Shown here in pieces: positions 59,219 to 64,000 of a stretch of 64,000 nucleotides of DNA (position 1 is its first letter; every line of letters begins with the position of its first letter). The notes beneath the pieces are model-generated. The model saw nothing but the letters and a program-made list of their open reading frames with translations. It searched no databases and had not been told where the DNA came from. The DNA comes from Schlegelella_A sp038318385. Lineage in GTDB: Bacteria; Pseudomonadota; Gammaproteobacteria; Burkholderiales; Burkholderiaceae_C. The position numbers and the translations under genes are program-made. The stretch is taken from contig JBBQCD010000016.1 of the NCBI GenBank assembly GCA_038318385.1, positions 1 to 64,000 of the forward strand. Direction: 5' to 3'.

Positions 59219-59857
59219 ATGGAGATCTACAAGCCGCTGATCGCGCTCCTGGCCATCGTCAATCCGATCGGCGTGCTGCCGTTCTTCATCCACTTCACCA
59301 GCGGCTTCTCGCGCCAGCAGCGGCGCCGCACGATCCGGGTCGCCGCCACCGGAGCGTTTCTCGTCATCTCGATCAGCGCGCTCGCGGGGCTGCGGATCAT
59401 CGAGTTCTTCGGCATCTCGCTCGCCTCGTTCCAGGTCGGCGGCGGCATGCTGCTGCTGATCTCGTCGTTGCAGATGCTCCATGCCGAGCCGGCCGAAAGC
59501 CGCAAGGCGGACCTGACGGAAGGCGACGACAAGGTCGACGCTGGCGACAGCATCGCCGTCGTGCCGCTGACCATTCCGCTGCTGACCGGCCCGGCGACGA
59601 TCTCGACGATGGTGATCTACGCCGAGAAGACCCGCCACTGGTGGGAACTCGCCATCCTGGTCGCCTACGGCGTCGTCATCGGCCTGTCGGTCTGGGTGGC
59701 GTTCAGCCTGTCGGGACGGATCGCCCGCGCGATCGGCAAGACCGGCATCAACGTGATGACCCGGCTGATGGGCCTGCTGCTCGCGGCGCTGGCCGTCGAG
59801 GTGATGTCCGAAGGCCTGGTCAAGCTCTTCCCCGGCCTCGTCGGCGGCGTTCGCTAG
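59219..59857 (+). CDS. MarC-family integral membrane protein
   Basis: A 212-residue membrane protein with six helices: IALLAIVNPIGVLPFFI near the start, FGISLASFQVGGGMLLL, and PLTIPLLTGPATISTMVIY, the MarC family hallmarks. The function is unknown; despite the name it is not linked to multiple antibiotic resistance. ATG 59219 fits family length. The 135 bases upstream hold nothing I recognise. Confidence 0.93.
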   Translation: MEIYKPLIALLAIVNPIGVLPFFIHFTSGFSRQQRRRTIRVAATGAFLVISISALAGLRIIEFFGISLASFQVGGGMLLLISSLQMLHAEPAESRKADLTEGDDKVDAGDSIAVVPLTIPLLTGPATISTMVIYAEKTRHWWELAILVAYGVVIGLSVWVAFSLSGRIARAIGKTGINVMTRLMGLLLAALAVEVMSEGLVKLFPGLVGGVR

Positions 59858-59870
59858 GACAGGCCTGGCC

Positions 59871-61568
59871 ATGCAGACCGCACCTTACGACTACATCGTC
59901 TGCGGCGCCGGCACCGCCGGCTGCCTGCTCGCCAACCGCCTCAGCGCCGACGGCCAGCATCGCGTGCTGCTGATCGAGGCGGGCGGCAACGACGACTACG
60001 TCTGGGTGCACATCCCGGTCGGCTACCTCTACTGCATCGGCAACCCGCGCACCGACTGGCTGTTCCAGACCGAGGCCGATCCGGGCCTCAACGGGCGGAC
60101 GCTGCGCTATCCGCGCGGCAAGGTGCTGGGCGGCTGCAGCAGCATCAACGGCATGATCTACATGCGCGGCCAGGCGCGCGACTACGACGGTTGGGGCCGC
60201 GGCGACGGCTTCGGTGCCAACGCCGGCTGGAGCTGGGACGAGTGCCTGCCGTACTTCCTGCGCCACGAGGACTTCCACCGCGGTGCGGACGCGTTCCACG
60301 CCGCCCCGGGATTCGATCCCACCGGCAAGCGCGCCGGCGGCGAATGGCGGGTCGAGAAGCAGCGGCTGCGCTGGGACATCCTCGACGCCTTCGCGACGGC
60401 GGCGACGCAGGTCGGCATCCCGGCGACCGCCGACTTCAACCGCGGCGACAACGAGGGCGTCGGCTACTTCGACGTCAACCAGCGCAGCGGCGTCCGCTGG
60501 AACGCCACCAAGGCCTTCCTGCGGCCGGCCGAGCGGCGCCCGAATCTGCAGGTCTGGACGGGTGCGCACATCTCGCGCCTGCTCCTCGACGGGCAGGGCA
60601 GCGGCGGCGGTGGCGAGGGCCCGCTGCGCGCGGTCGGGGTCGAGGTGATCCAGGCCGGCAGCGGCGGGCGCATCGTGGCACGGGTGCGAGCGGGCGGCGA
60701 GGTCATCCTGGCCGCCGGCGCGATCGGCACGCCGCAGCTGCTGCAGCTCTCCGGCATCGGCCCGGCGGAACTGCTTCGCACGCACGGTGTGGCCGTGGCG
60801 CACGAACTGCCCGGCGTCGGCGCCAACCTTCAGGATCACCTGCAGATCCGCGCGGTCTACGCCGTCGACGGCGTCCGCACGCTGAACACGATGGCCGGCT
60901 CGCTCTGGGGCAAGGCCCGCATCGGCCTCGAGTACGCGACCCGACGCAGCGGCCCGATGAGCATGGCGCCGTCGCAGCTCGGTGCGTTCGCCCGCAGCGA
61001 TGCAGGGCGCGACCATCCGAATCTCGAATACCACGTGCAGCCGCTGTCGCTGGATGCGTTCGGCGAGCCGCTGCATCGCTACAACGCCTTCACGGCGAGC
61101 GTCTGCAACCTCAATCCGACAAGTCGCGGCAGCGTCGCCATCCGTTCGCCTCACCACGACGCCGCGCCGGTGATCGCACCGCGCTACCTGCGCACGGATG
61201 AAGACCGGCACGTCGCCGCGGAAGGTCTGCGGCTGACCCGCCGCATCGTCGCCCAGCCGGCACTCGAGCGCTACCGCCCGCGCGAGGTCAAGCCCGGCGT
61301 CGAGTTCCAGAGCGACGCCGAACTCGCCAAGCTCGCCGGCGACATCGGCACGACCATCTTCCACCCCGTCGGCACCGCGAAGATGGGTCCCGCGGCCGAT
61401 CCCGCCGCGGTGGTCGATGCGCGCTTGCGCGTGCACGGCGTCGGCGGGTTGCGGGTCGTCGATGCGAGCGTGATGCCGACGATCACCAGCGGCAACACCA
61501 ACGCGCCGACGCTGATGATCGCCGAGCGCGGCGCCGATTGGATCCTGGCCGACAGCCGGCCGGCGTGA
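59871..61568 (+). CDS. GMC-family oxidoreductase (choline dehydrogenase-like)
   Basis: A 565-residue FAD enzyme. The N-terminal Rossmann motif is DYIVCGAGTAGCLLANRLS with LLIEAGG; PRGKVLGGCSSINGMIYMRG is the second GMC signature region; the C-terminus has HPVGTAKMG with the catalytic His, and DASVMPTITSGNTNAPTLMI. GMC enzymes oxidise alcohols, sugars or choline. No betaine aldehyde dehydrogenase or transporter is adjacent, so the substrate is open. It follows marC by 13 bases and converges on the sigma factor. Confidence 0.94.
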   Translation: MQTAPYDYIVCGAGTAGCLLANRLSADGQHRVLLIEAGGNDDYVWVHIPVGYLYCIGNPRTDWLFQTEADPGLNGRTLRYPRGKVLGGCSSINGMIYMRGQARDYDGWGRGDGFGANAGWSWDECLPYFLRHEDFHRGADAFHAAPGFDPTGKRAGGEWRVEKQRLRWDILDAFATAATQVGIPATADFNRGDNEGVGYFDVNQRSGVRWNATKAFLRPAERRPNLQVWTGAHISRLLLDGQGSGGGGEGPLRAVGVEVIQAGSGGRIVARVRAGGEVILAAGAIGTPQLLQLSGIGPAELLRTHGVAVAHELPGVGANLQDHLQIRAVYAVDGVRTLNTMAGSLWGKARIGLEYATRRSGPMSMAPSQLGAFARSDAGRDHPNLEYHVQPLSLDAFGEPLHRYNAFTASVCNLNPTSRGSVAIRSPHHDAAPVIAPRYLRTDEDRHVAAEGLRLTRRIVAQPALERYRPREVKPGVEFQSDAELAKLAGDIGTTIFHPVGTAKMGPAADPAAVVDARLRVHGVGGLRVVDASVMPTITSGNTNAPTLMIAERGADWILADSRPA

Positions 61569-61577
61569 CAGGGGCAC

Positions 61578-62135
61578 TCAGGACAGGAGCTGCTTGCGGG
61601 CGCGGTGCATGCGCACGAAGAGGTTGTCGGCGCTGATGCCGAGCGTGGCGCAGACTGTCGCGGTCGGCTGCTCGTCGATCAGGCGCAACCGGACCGCGTC
61701 GCGCAGACCCCGAGGCAGCGTCTCGATGCGCGCCAGGGTCTGAGCGAGCCGCTCGCGCTGCTCGGCGATGTCGCCAGGCCCGGGCTGCGGACACTCGATG
61801 GCCGGTCCGCCCTGTTCGTCGACGGCGTCGTCGATCGGCGCGTAGCGCGCCTGGCGCCGCACCGTGTCGACGATCTTGTGCTTGAGCACGGCCGTCAGCC
61901 AGGAGCGCAGAGCGGCCCGACCGGCGAAGGTGGCGCGCCCGGACAGCACCGCCTCGAAGACGTCGTGCACCGCGTCCTCGGCGAGGACGGGGTCGCGCAG
62001 GCGTCGTCGGGCGAAGCGCACGAGATAGGCACGGTGCGAGATCAACTCGGCCCATGCGGTATCGCTGGCGGCGCCGGGGCGGGCGGCGAGGGCCAGGCGG
62101 GCGGCGGCGGTCGTGAGGTCGGGGTTCGGATTCAT
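61578..62135 (-). CDS. ECF-type RNA polymerase sigma factor
   Basis: A 185-residue sigma-70 family factor. Region 2 is seen in LVRFARRRLRDPVLAEDAVHDVFEAVL (in two helices) with the RSWLTAVLKHKIVDTVRR segment, and region 4 in RLAQTLARIETLPRGLRDAV and GISADNLFVRMHRARKQLL. The linker between (about 95-120) is acidic and Pro-rich. ECF factors normally pair with an anti-sigma gene; none is visible beside it. The gene is divergent from the response regulator. Confidence 0.9.
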   Translation of the reverse strand: MNPNPDLTTAAARLALAARPGAASDTAWAELISHRAYLVRFARRRLRDPVLAEDAVHDVFEAVLSGRATFAGRAALRSWLTAVLKHKIVDTVRRQARYAPIDDAVDEQGGPAIECPQPGPGDIAEQRERLAQTLARIETLPRGLRDAVRLRLIDEQPTATVCATLGISADNLFVRMHRARKQLLS

Positions 62136-62237
62136 GCGCTCGACTCTGCGGCGGCGATCTCGCGCCAGCCTCGCGAATCCTCACGCCAGCATCACATTTG
62201 CGTAAGAAGCGCGGACCCGGGCGCGACAATTCGCCCC

Positions 62238-62963
<726 letters not shown>

Positions 62964-62988
62964 TGGGCGGCCAGGTGCCGGGGCTGCG

Positions 62989-64000
62989 TTGAGCGTCCGC
63001 CTCAAGCTCGCGCTGACGATCTTCGCGACGGGCCTGGCCACGGCGCTGCTGGTCATCGCGACGGTGCTGTACGCGTACCAGCGCTTCGACCGGGAGATGA
63101 CGTTCCAGCGCGCCAGCTCCTTCCTGATGCGCGTCACGATGACCTACGACGACGTCCTCGAGCTGCGGCGGCGTCGACCGGAGGAGTTCGACGCCTGGCT
63201 GCGCAACCTCGTCCTGTACGAACCCGATACCCAGCTCTATGTCCTCGACGCCGCGGGCGTCGTCCTGGCCAGCACCGGCAAGGTCCGTCTCGCGCCCGGT
63301 TTCAAGGTCGCCCTCGGTCCCGTGATGGCCGCCATGCAGGCGGCCAAGGAGAACCCCGGACGCACGCCGTTCGTCATGGGCGACGATCCCGAGCGCATGG
63401 ACGCGAACGCGGTCGTCGCGGCCGAGCCGCTGCGCGCCGGCGGCGGCGCGACCGCCGGTTACCTCTACCTCGTCGCCCACCGCGACAGCGTCGGCGGCTC
63501 GCGCTGGGAGGCGTTGCGCAGCAGTTTCGCGCTGCCGTCGCTCGCCCTGATCGGCCTGATCGTCGCCCTGACGACCTTGCTCGCGGCGCTGGTCATCGCC
63601 TCGGTGACGCGGCCGCTGCGGCGCCTGACCGATGCAGTCGCGTCGCTGTCGCGCAGCGGCCTGGAGGAATCGACGGCCAGCGCAACCCGTAGCTTGTTGC
63701 CCCCGCCGACACGCGACGAGTTCGGGCAGCTCACCGCGGCTTTCGAGATGATGCTCGCGACACTGCGCCGCCAATGGGGTGCCTTGCGGCGGCTCGACCA
63801 TTTCCGGCGCGAAGGCATCAGCAACCTGTCCCACGACCTGCGCTCGCCGCTGACCGCGACGGCCGCTTGCCTGGAGACGCTCGAGCAGCGCTGGGCCGCC
63901 GACGCGGCGCGCGCCGACGACAGCCGCCTGCTCGAGGTGGCGCTGCGCAACACCCGCAACGCGGCGCGCCTGGTGCAGTCGCTCGGCGACCTGGCCCAGC
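62989..64000 (+). CDS. sensor histidine kinase (cut by window end)
   Basis: An open frame from a TTG at 62989 runs to the end of the window, 337 residues so far. An N-terminal helix (LTIFATGLATALLVIATVLYA) and a second helix near 180-205 (ALIGLIVALTTLLAALVIA) enclose a periplasmic sensor of about 150 residues. A HAMP domain follows (TRPLRRLTDAVASLSRSG), then the dimerisation and phosphotransfer helix with His282 in SNLSHDLRSPLTA. The ATPase domain lies beyond the window. No ATG or GTG fits better in this frame. It pairs with the response regulator upstream. Confidence 0.9.
   Translation, partial: MSVRLKLALTIFATGLATALLVIATVLYAYQRFDREMTFQRASSFLMRVTMTYDDVLELRRRRPEEFDAWLRNLVLYEPDTQLYVLDAAGVVLASTGKVRLAPGFKVALGPVMAAMQAAKENPGRTPFVMGDDPERMDANAVVAAEPLRAGGGATAGYLYLVAHRDSVGGSRWEALRSSFALPSLALIGLIVALTTLLAALVIASVTRPLRRLTDAVASLSRSGLEESTASATRSLLPPPTRDEFGQLTAAFEMMLATLRRQWGALRRLDHFRREGISNLSHDLRSPLTATAACLETLEQRWAADAARADDSRLLEVALRNTRNAARLVQSLGDLAQ

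Overview
The window is a dense, GC-rich (roughly two-thirds G+C) stretch of a proteobacterial chromosome. The gene content and protein style point to a betaproteobacterium, probably near Burkholderiales; this is inference, since no rRNA or other phylogenetic marker was compared. It carries the replication-origin neighbourhood: gyrB, dnaN and dnaA on the minus strand face away from rpmH, rnpA, yidD, yidC and mnmE on the plus strand. I see no tRNA, rRNA, insertion sequence, prophage or CRISPR array. No stretch longer than 300 bases lacks a gene.

Layout. 1-18.3 kb is a mosaic of small units: a thioredoxin-like lipoprotein, an EamA exporter and a winged-helix/PD-(D/E)XK protein; an orphan PotF-type polyamine-binding protein; a ribbon-helix-helix regulator with a PHB-depolymerase-type esterase; a WYL-domain regulator divergent from an HNH-like protein; pncB; a DksA-like zinc-finger protein; a pseudokinase overlapping an OmpA-type lipoprotein. 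Two genes here look frameshifted (a methyltransferase at 9314-9978 and a streptogramin-lyase-like protein at 16674-17512). 18.4-24.2 kb holds a methyltransferase, a LysE exporter, a PEBP protein and an overlapping ogt / phospholipase-D lipoprotein / ClpP-like run.

24.3-32.5 kb is a complete phosphonate-use operon: a GntR/FCD regulator, the PhnD-C-E-E transporter, phosphonoacetate hydrolase (PhnA), an iron-containing alcohol dehydrogenase and phosphonoacetaldehyde dehydrogenase (PhnY). No PhnW transaminase is present. The enzymes read most simply as a path from 2-hydroxyethylphosphonate through phosphonoacetaldehyde and phosphonoacetate to acetate and phosphate. 33.5-41.7 kb holds a FIST sensor overlapping a PAS-GGDEF-EAL protein, an orphan TRAP permease pair, a LysR regulator and two alpha/beta hydrolases.

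41.7-51.7 kb is the origin block. 51.9-57.6 kb holds a CNB protein, a CPA2 antiporter and the kdsD-kdsC-lptC part of lipopolysaccharide synthesis and transport, without lptA and lptB. 57.6-64 kb holds a glycine-rich RRM protein, a BtuF-like protein, a MarC protein, a GMC oxidoreductase, an ECF sigma factor with no visible anti-sigma, and a two-component pair cut by the window end.

The most striking non-coding signals are two copies of one inverted repeat between the WYL regulator and the HNH-like gene, a long palindrome just before the ribbon-helix-helix regulator, and a GntR-type operator lying over a perfect -35 box of the phosphonate operon, whose promoter geometry predicts a leaderless mRNA.
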